From the NCBI RefSeq assembly GCF_002794355.1, contig NZ_PGOI01000003.1, positions 248,001 to 312,000 of the forward strand: a stretch of 64,000 nt of DNA, read 5' to 3'. The stretch is from Pseudorhodobacter sp. MZDSW-24AT. GTDB taxonomy: Bacteria > Pseudomonadota > Alphaproteobacteria > Rhodobacterales > Rhodobacteraceae. The notes beneath the pieces were generated by a model that ran no database searches, was not told the origin of the DNA, and saw nothing but the letters and a program-made list of their open reading frames with translations. The position numbers were made by a program, and so were the translations under genes. This document shows positions 16,381 to 24,694 of this stretch, piece after piece (position 1 is the stretch's first letter; every line of letters starts with the position of its first letter).

Positions 16381-17031
16381 TCAGCTTTGGGTCAAGTGCC
16401 CAAGAAACTCGGACAGGTCTTCCGAATGGTAGTGAATGTGCGGGGCGGGTTCATGCAGCGGAGCGATATGTATGGTGCGCAAGCCCATGGCATGTGGCAC
16501 CGCCAGATTGCGCGCGTCATCCTCGAACATCGCCGCGCGTGTTGGGGTGAGCCCGTCCAGCGCGAACACCGTCTCGAAGGCCGCGGCCTCGGGCTTGGGT
16601 CGGAACCCTGCATGTTCGACGCCATACACAGCATCAAACACCCCTGTCAGCCCCCGGGCCGCCAGCACATTTCGCGCATATGGGGCATCGCCATTGGTAA
16701 AGACGATCCGGCGTCCCGGCAGGGCGGCAATCCGATCGGCAAGTTGCGGGTCAGGCTCCAGCACCGAGAAGTCGATGTTGTGTACGTCGGACAAATAGCC
16801 GTTGGGGTCCACGGCATGTTCGCGCATCAGCCCCGCGAGGGTTGTGCCATAAAGCTGCCAATAGTGGCCGCGAAGATGGTTGGCTTGCGCATGGTCAACG
16901 CCAAGTTCCCGCATCACCCAAGCCGTCATGCGTTCTTCGATCTGGTCGAACAGCCGCATCCGCGGGGGGTAAAGCGTGTTGTCGAGGTCGAAGACCCAAG
17001 TGTCGACATCAGAAAAACGAGAGCGATCCAT
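16381..17031 (-). CDS. HAD-family pyrimidine 5'-nucleotidase
   Basis: A 216-residue HAD-superfamily phosphatase most similar to the Sdt1/pyrimidine 5'-nucleotidase group. Motif I is FDLDNTLY with nucleophile D15 and acid D17; motif II is VFTNGD near residue 113; motif III is a lysine in FRPKPEA near 147; and motif IV is MFEDDARN near 168. The cap region between motifs I and II is of the small helical C1 type. It opens with MDRSRFSDVDTWVF. Convergent or independent of neighbours; the GntR regulator begins 190 bases away on the opposite strand, but I see no evidence that it controls this gene. Confidence 0.87.
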   Translation of the reverse strand: MDRSRFSDVDTWVFDLDNTLYPPRMRLFDQIEERMTAWVMRELGVDHAQANHLRGHYWQLYGTTLAGLMREHAVDPNGYLSDVHNIDFSVLEPDPQLADRIAALPGRRIVFTNGDAPYARNVLAARGLTGVFDAVYGVEHAGFRPKPEAAAFETVFALDGLTPTRAAMFEDDARNLAVPHAMGLRTIHIAPLHEPAPHIHYHSEDLSEFLGHLTQS

Positions 17032-17220
17032 ATCAGGCGATTACCCTGTGCGCGTCCGACGGGCAAGAGGTTGGTCATGCGGTCGCTTCACAGTGCCCCG
17101 TCGCGGCGCGGACGGGAGCCGATGCAAAGGCGCCTGTGGCTTTGTCCTCCTGACTTGCCAAGCCTTGCACCGTGGCTGTAGCGTGCCCGGCAACACGCCT
17201 GAAACAACAAGGACGTCCCG

Positions 17221-17859
17221 GTGCAGAAAGATGCCTATACGCTGATCCTAGAAGCGATCGAGGCGGGTTTGTACAAACCGGGTGACCGACTGGTGGAGTC
17301 TGAACTGGCAGAGCGGCTTGGTGTCAGCCGGACACCGGTTCGAGAGGCTTTGCAGCGGCTGGAGACGCAGGCCATGCTGACGCGTGACGGGCGAAGCCTG
17401 ATTGTGGCGAGTCTCGATCATAACCAGTTGGCAGAGCTTTATGCGGTGCGTAGCGAACTTGAGGGGTTGGCTGCGCGTCTTGCGGCGCGGCATGCGACAG
17501 ACGAAGAAATCCGGGTCCTGCGGGGGATGGTCGAGGATGACCGGACGCTTCTCGAAGGTGATCCGCGCGCGATGAGCCGAGCCAACAAGCGCTTTCACCG
17601 ACAAATCCATCTTGCGAGCCACAACCGCTTTCTCGTTCAGCAACTCGATCTTGTGCACCGCTCCATGGCTTTGATGGCGACCACCTCGCTGGCCGCCGAG
17701 GGCCGCAGTGAGGTGGCCTTGGCCGAGCATGACAGCATTGTCGCAGCCATCGAGGCGCGCGACGGTGACGCTGCGTATCAGGCATTGCGCATTCATATCA
17801 GCAAAGCCTTTGAAACACGTCTTCGTGTCGATGCCGGGGAGCTGCGGCTGAAATCCTGA
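17221..17859 (+). CDS. GntR/FadR-family regulator with FCD domain
   Basis: A 212-residue transcriptional regulator. The winged helix-turn-helix includes LVESELAERLGVSRTPVREALQRLE (about residues 25-49), the GntR signature, followed by an all-helical FCD ligand-binding domain that contains a likely metal-binding FHRQIH (about 121-126) and an AEHDSIVAAIEARD histidine. The start codon is GTG at 17221, preceded by GGA. FCD-type GntR proteins usually respond to organic acids and regulate adjacent catabolic genes, but no such operon is adjacent; the next gene (a glycosyltransferase) is convergent. Target unknown. Confidence 0.9.
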   Translation: MQKDAYTLILEAIEAGLYKPGDRLVESELAERLGVSRTPVREALQRLETQAMLTRDGRSLIVASLDHNQLAELYAVRSELEGLAARLAARHATDEEIRVLRGMVEDDRTLLEGDPRAMSRANKRFHRQIHLASHNRFLVQQLDLVHRSMALMATTSLAAEGRSEVALAEHDSIVAAIEARDGDAAYQALRIHISKAFETRLRVDAGELRLKS

Positions 17860-17873
17860 GGCAGGACTTAGGG

Positions 17874-19751
17874 TCAGATCGGGTCAAACCTTCCATGCAT
17901 CGTTTTGTCCCAATAAAATGGGTTACGCACCATTTCCCATGCCGCCTTGTAAGACGCCAACGCACCCAAAGGAAAATAGGCGTGCATCATCAGCACCCAC
18001 CAACGGCTGAACCGATGGCCTGAGATGTGCAGGGCGCAGAGGTGGAGGGTGAGATTGATCACTTCGGTGATCAGAAGAAGCCCTAACAGGAACAAGATCA
18101 GCGCAGGGGGTAAGGCATCCGCAATCGGGTGCGAGACCCCGAACCAAGGCAACCAGAAAGACCAGAGGAGGGGGGCAAAGACGAATTGCGAGAGCGTGCA
18201 AAGCAAGAGCACCTGAAAGCCCAGAAACTTCCATGCCCCCAGATCGCGCCACAGTTTAACCGGATCACGCATGTGGGTTGCCCAAGTCATCATATATCCC
18301 TTCAGCCAGCGTGAGCGCTGCTTGATCCAAGGCAGGGTGTGGCAATTGGCTTCTTCGCCCGTGACCGTGTCGATCAGCTCTGTTCGGTAGCCGTGACGAT
18401 ACAGCCGTATGCCAAGATCAGCGTCTTCTGTCACATTATGCGCATCCCATCCTCCAAGCCGCTCAAGCGCCTCGCGCCGGAAAAACAAGGTCGTGCCGCC
18501 CAGGGGGATCGGCAGCCCAAGACGCGCGAGGCCCGGCAAGATCAGACGAAACCACGTCGCATATTCGATGGTGAAGCAACGGGAGAGCCAGTTGGTGCTG
18601 GGATTATAGAAGTCCAGCACGCCTTGCAGGCAGGCGACCTCTGGCCCAAGCTGCGAGAAACGCTCGACCACCCTGAGGATTTGATCGGGTTCTGGCGCGT
18701 CTTCGGCATCGTAAACACCGATGATCGACCCACGACAATGGTCGACCGCGAAGTTGAGCGCCCGTGGCTTCGTTTTGATCTGCCCCTTGGGGACCACAAC
18801 GATCTGCATCCATGGCGGCAGATCCGCCTTGGCCAAAGCGCTGCGCGTTTTCTGGTCTTCGGCTTCCACAGCCAACACGATGTCAAGCCTGTCGCGCGGA
18901 TACTCGAGCTTTCCAAGCCGTCGCACGAGCCTTCCGGCGATGTCGCTCTCTCCATAAAGCGCAACGATGATCGAGACTGCGGGGGCAGGGGGCGGCCCTT
19001 GAAAAGCCGGCTTTTGAACACGGCGCCATTTGCTGGCCAAGCCGCAGGCAGCCTTTAGCAAGGCGGTTAGCAGCAGGGTCAGAAATGTCCAGCCGGTCAT
19101 GACCCACAGAACCAATGCGGGCCACGCGAACGAAAGCATCACGAGGCAACAGGCCACGAGCAGCGACAGGCGCCGCAGGGCAGTGCCGGAAAGCGTGCGG
19201 CAACTGTCAACAGGTGCAACCCGTGTTTCCGCTGCATGGGCCAGTTGCCGGCCGCGGAGATTGAAAAGACTGTCGCGTAGCGCAGAGGGTGTGGTGATGG
19301 CTAGGGCAACCGGGCCAAAAATCCGCGTCAGCAGCTCACGCTGATCGGCGAAATCTTGAGGGTCGGACGCTGCGATGATGGTTGCACCGCCCGCCTTTCG
19401 CCACGGCAGCACGGATTGGCGAAGGCACGTGACCGCGCCCAACTGATCAATCAGGCGGATATCCGGGGGCGCCGTAACCGGATCGATCACCTGTGTTCCC
19501 CAACGCTGGGCGAGGGCGGTGTAGAACCTTTCGGTCGGCAAGGCCTTGCGTGCCAGCAAGATATCGCTGACCGGGCGCCGATGGTATGTTTGCAACATGA
19601 GGGCGCGGATCATATCGTCGCCCTGCACAAGGCCGCCTCGCAAAAGCGTCAGGGCCAAGGTATCCTGCTGTCGTTCGCCAGAGACCGATGCGCCTTTTAT
19701 GGCACCGTCGGGCAAAGAGACAGAACGGGGGGACAAGAAAATCTGTGCCAT
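17874..19751 (-). CDS. Family 2 processive glycosyltransferase with MshEN-like N-terminus
   Basis: A 625-residue inner-membrane glycosyltransferase. The N-terminal 170 residues form an MshEN/type II secretion E N-domain-like module (LLRGGLVQGDDMIRALMLQ, then RRPVSDILLARKAL), followed by two membrane helices (about 197-235). The GT2 catalytic domain has DAED (348-351), TED (441-443) and QRSRW (478-482), and further membrane helices follow. The QxxRW motif indicates a processive enzyme such as cellulose or hyaluronan synthase types. MshEN domains bind c-di-GMP in several proteins, and E. coli NfrB also combines a GT2 with such a module, so c-di-GMP control is a reasonable inference, although the first repeat lacks the usual RLG. 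Start at the ATG at 19751. The upstream CtrA site and hairpin are listed separately. Confidence 0.88.
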   Translation of the reverse strand: MAQIFLSPRSVSLPDGAIKGASVSGERQQDTLALTLLRGGLVQGDDMIRALMLQTYHRRPVSDILLARKALPTERFYTALAQRWGTQVIDPVTAPPDIRLIDQLGAVTCLRQSVLPWRKAGGATIIAASDPQDFADQRELLTRIFGPVALAITTPSALRDSLFNLRGRQLAHAAETRVAPVDSCRTLSGTALRRLSLLVACCLVMLSFAWPALVLWVMTGWTFLTLLLTALLKAACGLASKWRRVQKPAFQGPPPAPAVSIIVALYGESDIAGRLVRRLGKLEYPRDRLDIVLAVEAEDQKTRSALAKADLPPWMQIVVVPKGQIKTKPRALNFAVDHCRGSIIGVYDAEDAPEPDQILRVVERFSQLGPEVACLQGVLDFYNPSTNWLSRCFTIEYATWFRLILPGLARLGLPIPLGGTTLFFRREALERLGGWDAHNVTEDADLGIRLYRHGYRTELIDTVTGEEANCHTLPWIKQRSRWLKGYMMTWATHMRDPVKLWRDLGAWKFLGFQVLLLCTLSQFVFAPLLWSFWLPWFGVSHPIADALPPALILFLLGLLLITEVINLTLHLCALHISGHRFSRWWVLMMHAYFPLGALASYKAAWEMVRNPFYWDKTMHGRFDPI

Positions 19752-19753
19752 GA

Positions 19754-19779
19754 ATCCTCGGCTATCGCCGACCGAGGAT
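19754..19779 (-). promoter_or_regulatory. Hairpin covering the ribosome binding site of the glycosyltransferase
   Basis: A perfect 8-bp inverted repeat (ATCCTCGG / CCGAGGAT, 10-base loop). On the minus strand the 3' arm contains the only GAGGA Shine-Dalgarno sequence, ending 2 bases before the ATG at 19751. Folding would block initiation. Confidence 0.6.
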
Positions 19780-19791
19780 CCAAGATGATGA

Positions 19792-19806
19792 TTAACGCAC
19801 GGTTAA
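19792..19806 (-). promoter_or_regulatory. CtrA-type binding site
   Basis: On the minus strand it reads TTAACCGTGCGTTAA, a perfect match to the CtrA consensus TTAA-N7-TTAA, including the preferred CC after the first half-site. It is 41-55 bases upstream of the glycosyltransferase start, a position where bound CtrA could act directly on its promoter. On the plus strand it faces the convergent GntR gene. Confidence 0.6.
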
Positions 19807-19837
19807 ATTAGATCGGGCCACAGCAGTCAATCAGGCC

Positions 19838-20992
19838 TCAGGCCGACCGACGGGCCTGCATCTCGCGCGCGAACCGTTCGAACAGATAATAGCTGTCTTG
19901 AGGACCGGGGCTGGCCTCTGGGTGATACTGAACTGAAAACACTGGCTTCCCAGCCACAGCAATCCCGCAGTTCGACCCGTCGAACAAAGAAACATGCGTT
20001 TCATCAACACCCGCAGGCAGGGTCTGGCTGTCGACCGTGAAGCCGTGGTTCATCGAGGTGATCTCCACCTTTCCGGTGGTCAGGTCTTTCACCGGATGGT
20101 TCGCCCCATGATGTCCGTGGTTCATCTTCACCGTCTTTGCGCCAAGCGCCAAGGCCAGCATCTGGTGTCCGAGGCAGATCCCGAAGACAGGAACATCTTT
20201 CTCCAGAACACCCTGAATCATCGGCACGGCATAAGCACCCGTCGCGGCCGGATCGCCCGGTCCGTTGGACAAGAACACGCCTTCCGGGTTCAGTGCCATA
20301 ACGTCTTCGGCTGTTGCCGTGGCGGGCAGAACGGTCACGTCACAACCGGCCGACGCAAGGCAACGCAGGATATTGCGTTTTGCACCGTAGTCGATGGCGA
20401 CCACACGCAGGCCTTCGCCTTCGCGACGGGTGTAACCCTCGGGCCACGCCCAGCGTTGTTCGTTCCAGCGGTAGGACTGTGTGCAGGACACGCCCTTCGC
20501 CAGATCGAGGCCGACAAGACCCTTCCAACCACGCGCGCGGGCGACCAGCGCTTCAATGTCAAAATTGCCATTCGGATCGTGGGCGAGGGCAACATGAGGT
20601 GCGCCCTGCTGACGAATGGCCCGCGTAAGCCGCCGCGTGTCAATCCCACCGATCCCGATGCGACCTTTCTTGACAAGCCAATCGCTCAACTCGCCAGTGG
20701 CGCGCCAATTCGACGGCTCGGTCACGTCCCATTTCACCACCATCCCTGCAGCGACAGGCTCGGCAGTCTCGTCATCCTCGGAGGTGACACCGGTGTTGCC
20801 GATATGGGGGAAAGTGAACGTGACCACCTGACCTGCATAGCTCGGGTCCGTCATGATCTCTTGATATCCGGTCATCGCAGTGTTGAACACAAGCTCTGCG
20901 ACGGTTTCGCCAACTGCGCCGAAACCCATTCCGTAGAACACCGTGCCATCGGCCAGAGCAAGGCAGGCGGTAGCTTTCTGCTGAGCAGGCAT
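19838..20992 (-). CDS. carA: Carbamoyl-phosphate synthase small subunit
   Basis: The glutaminase subunit that supplies ammonia for carbamoyl phosphate in pyrimidine and arginine biosynthesis. The 384-residue protein has the N-terminal CPSase_sm domain (FYGMGFGAVGETVAELVFNTAMTGYQEI) and a C-terminal class I glutaminase with C273 in FGICLGHQM and H357/E359 in VQYHPEAS. The ATG at 20992 was chosen; the upstream in-frame codons to 21052 add residues with no family match. Divergent from yqeY, an arrangement common in Rhodobacteraceae. carB is not in the window. Confidence 0.97.
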   Translation of the reverse strand: MPAQQKATACLALADGTVFYGMGFGAVGETVAELVFNTAMTGYQEIMTDPSYAGQVVTFTFPHIGNTGVTSEDDETAEPVAAGMVVKWDVTEPSNWRATGELSDWLVKKGRIGIGGIDTRRLTRAIRQQGAPHVALAHDPNGNFDIEALVARARGWKGLVGLDLAKGVSCTQSYRWNEQRWAWPEGYTRREGEGLRVVAIDYGAKRNILRCLASAGCDVTVLPATATAEDVMALNPEGVFLSNGPGDPAATGAYAVPMIQGVLEKDVPVFGICLGHQMLALALGAKTVKMNHGHHGANHPVKDLTTGKVEITSMNHGFTVDSQTLPAGVDETHVSLFDGSNCGIAVAGKPVFSVQYHPEASPGPQDSYYLFERFAREMQARRSA

Positions 20993-21172
20993 GGTGGCGA
21001 CTCCCAATTGGCAAATTGGGCGGAACCTACGGGGGAAGCTGCGCGGGGTCAAGACTTAGTATCAAAAGGAATGTCCTTCAAATACAATGGCTTGTCTAAA
21101 TTGCCGGTGGTTGTTCTTGTCAGCGATACCGAGTATTGTGTCCTCCAACTGTTCCTAAAGGAAAGCAATTCC

Positions 21173-21631
21173 ATGTCGCTGCGCGAACGTCTGCAGATTT
21201 CCCTGAAAGAGGCGATGAAGGCGAAAGAGGCAGATCGCCTCTCCACGCTCCGGCTGATCAACGCCGCCATCAAGGATCGGGAGATTGCGGCGCGCGGAGA
21301 GAGCAGTGACGCTGAGGTGGGCGAGGGCGATATTTTGGCGATCCTCGGCAAAATGGTGAAGCAGCGGCAAGAATCAGCCCGTGCCTATGAAGAGGGCGGT
21401 CGTCTGGAGCTGGCCGAAAAGGAACTGGCCGAGGTCAGGGTTATCGAGGAATTTCTGCCTCGACAGCTCTCTGCCGCTGAGGTCGAAGCGGCCGTCGCCG
21501 CTGCGGTTGCGGAATTGGGAGCGGACAGCATCCGTGACATGGGCAAGGTGATGGCCTTGCTGAAGGGCAAGTACACCGGGCAAATGGACTTTGGCGCCGT
21601 GGGGCCGATGGTTAAAGCACGCCTGTTCTGA
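21173..21631 (+). CDS. GatB/YqeY domain protein
   Basis: A 152-residue protein of the YqeY family, homologous to the tRNA-binding tail domain of the GatB amidotransferase subunit. It opens with SLRERLQISLKEAMKAKEADRLSTLRLINAAIKDREIAARGE and ends with GKVMALLKGKYTGQMDFGAVGPMVKARL, both typical. AAAGGAAAG precedes the ATG at 21173. It is divergent from carA; the pair is often adjacent in alphaproteobacteria, and rpoD/dnaG often follows elsewhere, but that is not seen here. Cellular role is not established. Confidence 0.92.
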   Translation: MSLRERLQISLKEAMKAKEADRLSTLRLINAAIKDREIAARGESSDAEVGEGDILAILGKMVKQRQESARAYEEGGRLELAEKELAEVRVIEEFLPRQLSAAEVEAAVAAAVAELGADSIRDMGKVMALLKGKYTGQMDFGAVGPMVKARLF

Positions 21632-21697
21632 TTTCGGTGCAGGTGGACAGGCCAGCCCGAGACGCTAAGGCTTCGCGCCTTGCATCCAAGGCTGGGC

Positions 21698-22195
21698 TCA
21701 GCCTCGGTTATCGGCGAATGCGGCGCGCAGTTCTGAAGAAAGCGCCACGCGTTCTTCTTCAGAGAGAAATGCTCCGATCTCAACCGGACGCGGCCCCCCT
21801 TTCAGCGTGACGTATTGTGGCACAGGCCCTCCGGTCTCGTGCACCTCTACGCGAACCCAGTGCGGGTTCGCTTGCCACTCGGCATGCTGATCGCGTGGAC
21901 CATGGCGGGTGAGGGTTACTTGCTCGGCTGTCAGGGTGAGCTCTTCGACAATCTCGCCGTCACGATAGCTGCGTTGCAGCGCAAACCAGATGCCGCCGAT
22001 CGCGAGTGCCAGAAACGGCAATAACCCCCACAGAACCGGGGAGCCCAAGACGGCCAGAAGCGGGAGGGCAATCAGGGTGCAGGTGCTCCCAATGAACCAG
22101 ACAAACCCTTTTCGCGGCAGCGAGCGATATGGCCACAGGCGAAGCTGGCGGACGTCTGCTCGGGTGATGTCGGAGGGGAGCCACTGATAGGGCAT
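21698..22195 (-). CDS. DUF2244 membrane protein
   Basis: A 165-residue protein with two adjacent hydrophobic segments (about residues 30-52 and 55-72: FVWFIGSTCTLIALPLLAVLG, LWGLLPFLALAIGGIWFAL), then a soluble C-terminal domain beginning YRDGEIVEELTLTAEQVTLTRHGP, which is the DUF2244 signature. Family function is unknown; some members sit near cytochrome oxidase genes, and ctaD is encoded about 500 bases downstream in the same orientation on the chromosome here. ATG at 22195 (MPYQWLPSD). Convergent with yqeY. Confidence 0.82.
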   Translation of the reverse strand: MPYQWLPSDITRADVRQLRLWPYRSLPRKGFVWFIGSTCTLIALPLLAVLGSPVLWGLLPFLALAIGGIWFALQRSYRDGEIVEELTLTAEQVTLTRHGPRDQHAEWQANPHWVRVEVHETGGPVPQYVTLKGGPRPVEIGAFLSEEERVALSSELRAAFADNRG

Positions 22196-22263
22196 TGCGC
22201 GGCGCTGTCCTCTTGCTTTGCACGCCAAGGATAAGGCGCGTCGCAAAATTGTCAAAGCGATGC

Positions 22264-22572
22264 TCAGGTCCCGTTGTCGCAGGTGATTTCAACATCATGC
22301 TGGCGATAGAGAAAATCTTCTGCGACCACCTCAACGCCAACGGGGCGTGATGAGAAAAGACTGAACCCGGAGAAGCCGCAAATGTTCTGAGCTTCAGCCG
22401 CAATCTGGTCTCGAAACGCCAATTCGCGGCTGTCCGTGAGCGTATAGGCCCGGTCGACAGTGAAGCGGTGCACGACGACATCGCGCGGCGCGGTGTGTTC
22501 CGGCACTGGGTCAGCAGGGGCAACGCAGGCGGCAAGCAGGCATATCAGGGCAAGGGGCAGGCGAATGGCCAT
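22264..22572 (-). CDS. Small lipoprotein
   Basis: A 102-residue protein with a lipoprotein signal peptide (MAIRLPLALICLLAACVAP; lipobox LLAAC, Cys at residue 16). The mature part is short and polar with a conserved-looking pair of cysteines (NICGFSGF and EITCDNG). No known domain is recognised. It follows the DUF2244 gene on the same strand 68 bases away and is upstream of it in transcription order. Envelope role likely, specific role unknown. Confidence 0.7.
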   Translation of the reverse strand: MAIRLPLALICLLAACVAPADPVPEHTAPRDVVVHRFTVDRAYTLTDSRELAFRDQIAAEAQNICGFSGFSLFSSRPVGVEVVAEDFLYRQHDVEITCDNGT

Positions 22573-22651
22573 CCAGGGGCACGTCCTTCTGAGGAAACTG
22601 TAACAGCAGTATCCCCGACTTTGCCGCTCGGGTCAAAGCGACCTCTGACCA

Positions 22652-22682
22652 AAGCAAAAGGCCCCGGATTTTTCCGGGGCCC
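22652..22682 (-). terminator. Intrinsic terminator after ctaD
   Basis: A perfect 8-bp stem (GCCCCGGA / TCCGGGGC, 4-base loop) at 22661-22680. Read on the minus strand it is followed by CTTTTGCTTT, so it ends the ctaD transcript. Confidence 0.8.
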
Positions 22683-22700
22683 TTCAAGACTTTCAATCGT

Positions 22701-24371
22701 TTAGTGAGCGTGACCTTTGTCCCAGTCAGACTGCTTGGGCAGCTGCTCAAACGTGTGCTCTGGAGGAGGCGACGTCAGCGTCCATTCCAACGTGTCTGCG
22801 TATTCGTTCCAGTAGTTGTTCTGGGTCACACGACGGCCGAACTTCAGCGCGTAGAAGCACATGACGATGAAGAACACGAACGAAGCGAAGGAGAGGAACG
22901 CACCCAGCGACGAGATGTAGTTCCAGTAAGCGAAGGCTTCCGGATAGTCGATGTAACGGCGCGGCATACCCTGACGGCCCAAGAAGTGCTGGGGGAAGAA
23001 GGTCAGGTTTGCACCGATGAACATCGCCCAGAAATGCAGCTTTCCAGCCCATTCCGGGAACTCACGGCCCGACATCTTGCCGAACCAGTAGTAAATCCCC
23101 GCGAAGATCCCGAAGACGGCACCCAAGCTCATCACATAGTGGAAGTGCGCCACGACGTAGTAGGTGTCATGGTAGGCGCGGTCCACACCCGCCTGCGACA
23201 GGACGATCCCGGTCACACCGCCGACGGTGAAGAGGAAGAGGAAGCCGAAGGCCCAGAGCATCGGCGTTTTGAACTCGATGGAGCCGCCCCACATGGTGGC
23301 GATCCACGAGAAGATCTTGATGCCGGTGGGCACCGCGATGACCATGGTGGCCAGCATGAAGTAGGACTGCTGGGTCAGCGACATGCCGACCGTGTACATG
23401 TGGTGCGCCCAGACGACGAAGCCCAGAACACCGATCGCAACCATCGCATAGACCATCGGCAGATAGCCAAAGATCGGCTTGCGGGAGAAGGTGGCGATGA
23501 CTTGGCTGATGATGCCAAAGGCTGGCAGCACGATGATATACACTTCCGGGTGCCCGAAGAACCACAGGATGTGCTGATACAGGATCGGGTCACCGCCGCC
23601 TTCCGGCTGGAAGAAGGTGGTTCCGAAGTTGCGGTCGGTCAACAGCATGGTGATCGCACCCGCCAGAACCGGAAGCGCCAGCAGGATCAGCCAGGCGGTC
23701 ACGAAGATCGACCAGGCGAACAGCGGCACCTTGTGCATGGTCATGCCCGGGGCACGCATGTTCAGGAAGGTGGTGATGATGTTGATGGCCCCCAGGATCG
23801 ACGACGCACCTGAAAGGTGAACCGCGAAGATCGCAAGATCCATCGAGTAGCCGCCTTCATTGGTCGAGAGCGGCGGGTAAAGCACCCAGCCCACGCCCGA
23901 GCCGAGCTGCCCGTTGCCACCCGGCGAGAAGACCGAAGCCACGGCCAAGGCGGTGCCGGCCACGAACAACCAGTAGCTCAGGTTGTTCAGTCGCGGAAAC
24001 GCCATGTCGGGCGCACCGATCTGCAACGGCATGAAGTAGTTACCAAAACCGCCAAACAGCGCCGGGATAACCACGAAGAACATCATCAGGATGCCGTGCC
24101 CGGTGATCAGCACGTTCCACAGATGACCGTTCGGCGTACATTGGTCTGTGGTCGTCGCAAAAAGCCGCGCGCCTTCGGCGCACATGTATTGGACGCCGGG
24201 CTCCATCAACTCCATCCGCATGTACACGGTGAAGATGACAGAGATCAGGCCGACGAGCCCGCCGGTGAAGAGATAAAGGATCCCGATGTCCTTGTGGTTG
24301 GTCGACATGAACCAGCGGGTGAAGAACCCACGCTGATCCTGGTCGTGGCCATGGATGGCTGCGTCCGCCAT
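22701..24371 (-). CDS. ctaD: aa3-type cytochrome c oxidase subunit I
   Basis: The catalytic subunit of the proton-pumping terminal oxidase. The 556-residue, 12-helix protein has the heme a ligand H92 (TGHGIL), the CuB ligand H274 cross-linked to Y278 (FFGHPEVY), CuB ligands H323-H324 (AHHMY), the K-channel lysine K352, and the heme a and a3 ligands in HFH (409-411). Length and motifs match Rhodobacter aa3 oxidase. Transcribed alone here; subunits II, III and the assembly genes are not adjacent, as is usual in this group. A perfect FNR box lies 100 bases upstream, and a terminator follows. Confidence 0.98.
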   Translation of the reverse strand: MADAAIHGHDQDQRGFFTRWFMSTNHKDIGILYLFTGGLVGLISVIFTVYMRMELMEPGVQYMCAEGARLFATTTDQCTPNGHLWNVLITGHGILMMFFVVIPALFGGFGNYFMPLQIGAPDMAFPRLNNLSYWLFVAGTALAVASVFSPGGNGQLGSGVGWVLYPPLSTNEGGYSMDLAIFAVHLSGASSILGAINIITTFLNMRAPGMTMHKVPLFAWSIFVTAWLILLALPVLAGAITMLLTDRNFGTTFFQPEGGGDPILYQHILWFFGHPEVYIIVLPAFGIISQVIATFSRKPIFGYLPMVYAMVAIGVLGFVVWAHHMYTVGMSLTQQSYFMLATMVIAVPTGIKIFSWIATMWGGSIEFKTPMLWAFGFLFLFTVGGVTGIVLSQAGVDRAYHDTYYVVAHFHYVMSLGAVFGIFAGIYYWFGKMSGREFPEWAGKLHFWAMFIGANLTFFPQHFLGRQGMPRRYIDYPEAFAYWNYISSLGAFLSFASFVFFIVMCFYALKFGRRVTQNNYWNEYADTLEWTLTSPPPEHTFEQLPKQSDWDKGHAH

Positions 24372-24694
24372 TGGCGTCTCCCGTTCTTGTTATAGCGATC
24401 GTCCGACGCTTGGAGTCGGACATTCATCTTTTGTCATAGCTTTCCAAACCAGTCGCGGCAACGGGGGAATTTGATCTGGATCAAGTGCAAATGTCGCACC
24501 ACCTTGAAATCCGCCGCTTTCGAGCACCGCACAGCCATCGCCCGGATGTTCTTTGCACCGCTCGGGGAGGGCGATCTTTCGGTTCGGCGCTATTGGTCAG
24601 CATTATTGACTTGCCTCGGCGGGGTTGGCAGGGTGCGGCCTTGAGGGGTGGGCAATTCCTGCGCACCGCATGCAGCCCTGGGAGGACTTTCGTC
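24372..24694. other. Intergenic region ctaD / aminotransferase
   Basis: 323 bases between divergent genes. It holds the FNR box at 24471-24484 and, closer to the aminotransferase, its GGGAGGA ribosome binding site. No open frame in it looks real. Confidence 0.6.
24471..24484. promoter_or_regulatory. FNR/FnrL box
   Basis: TTGAT-CTGG-ATCAA is a perfect match to the FNR consensus TTGAT-N4-ATCAA. It is 100 bases upstream of the ctaD start codon and 211 bases upstream of the aminotransferase start. Oxygen-responsive FnrL would be the expected binder; repression of ctaD at low oxygen is the simplest reading. Confidence 0.7.

Noticed and set aside
22704-23813. Long plus-strand open frame opposite ctaD.
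   Set aside because: ctaD is certain, and the reverse frame has a composition dominated by His, Asp and Arg with no recognisable family.
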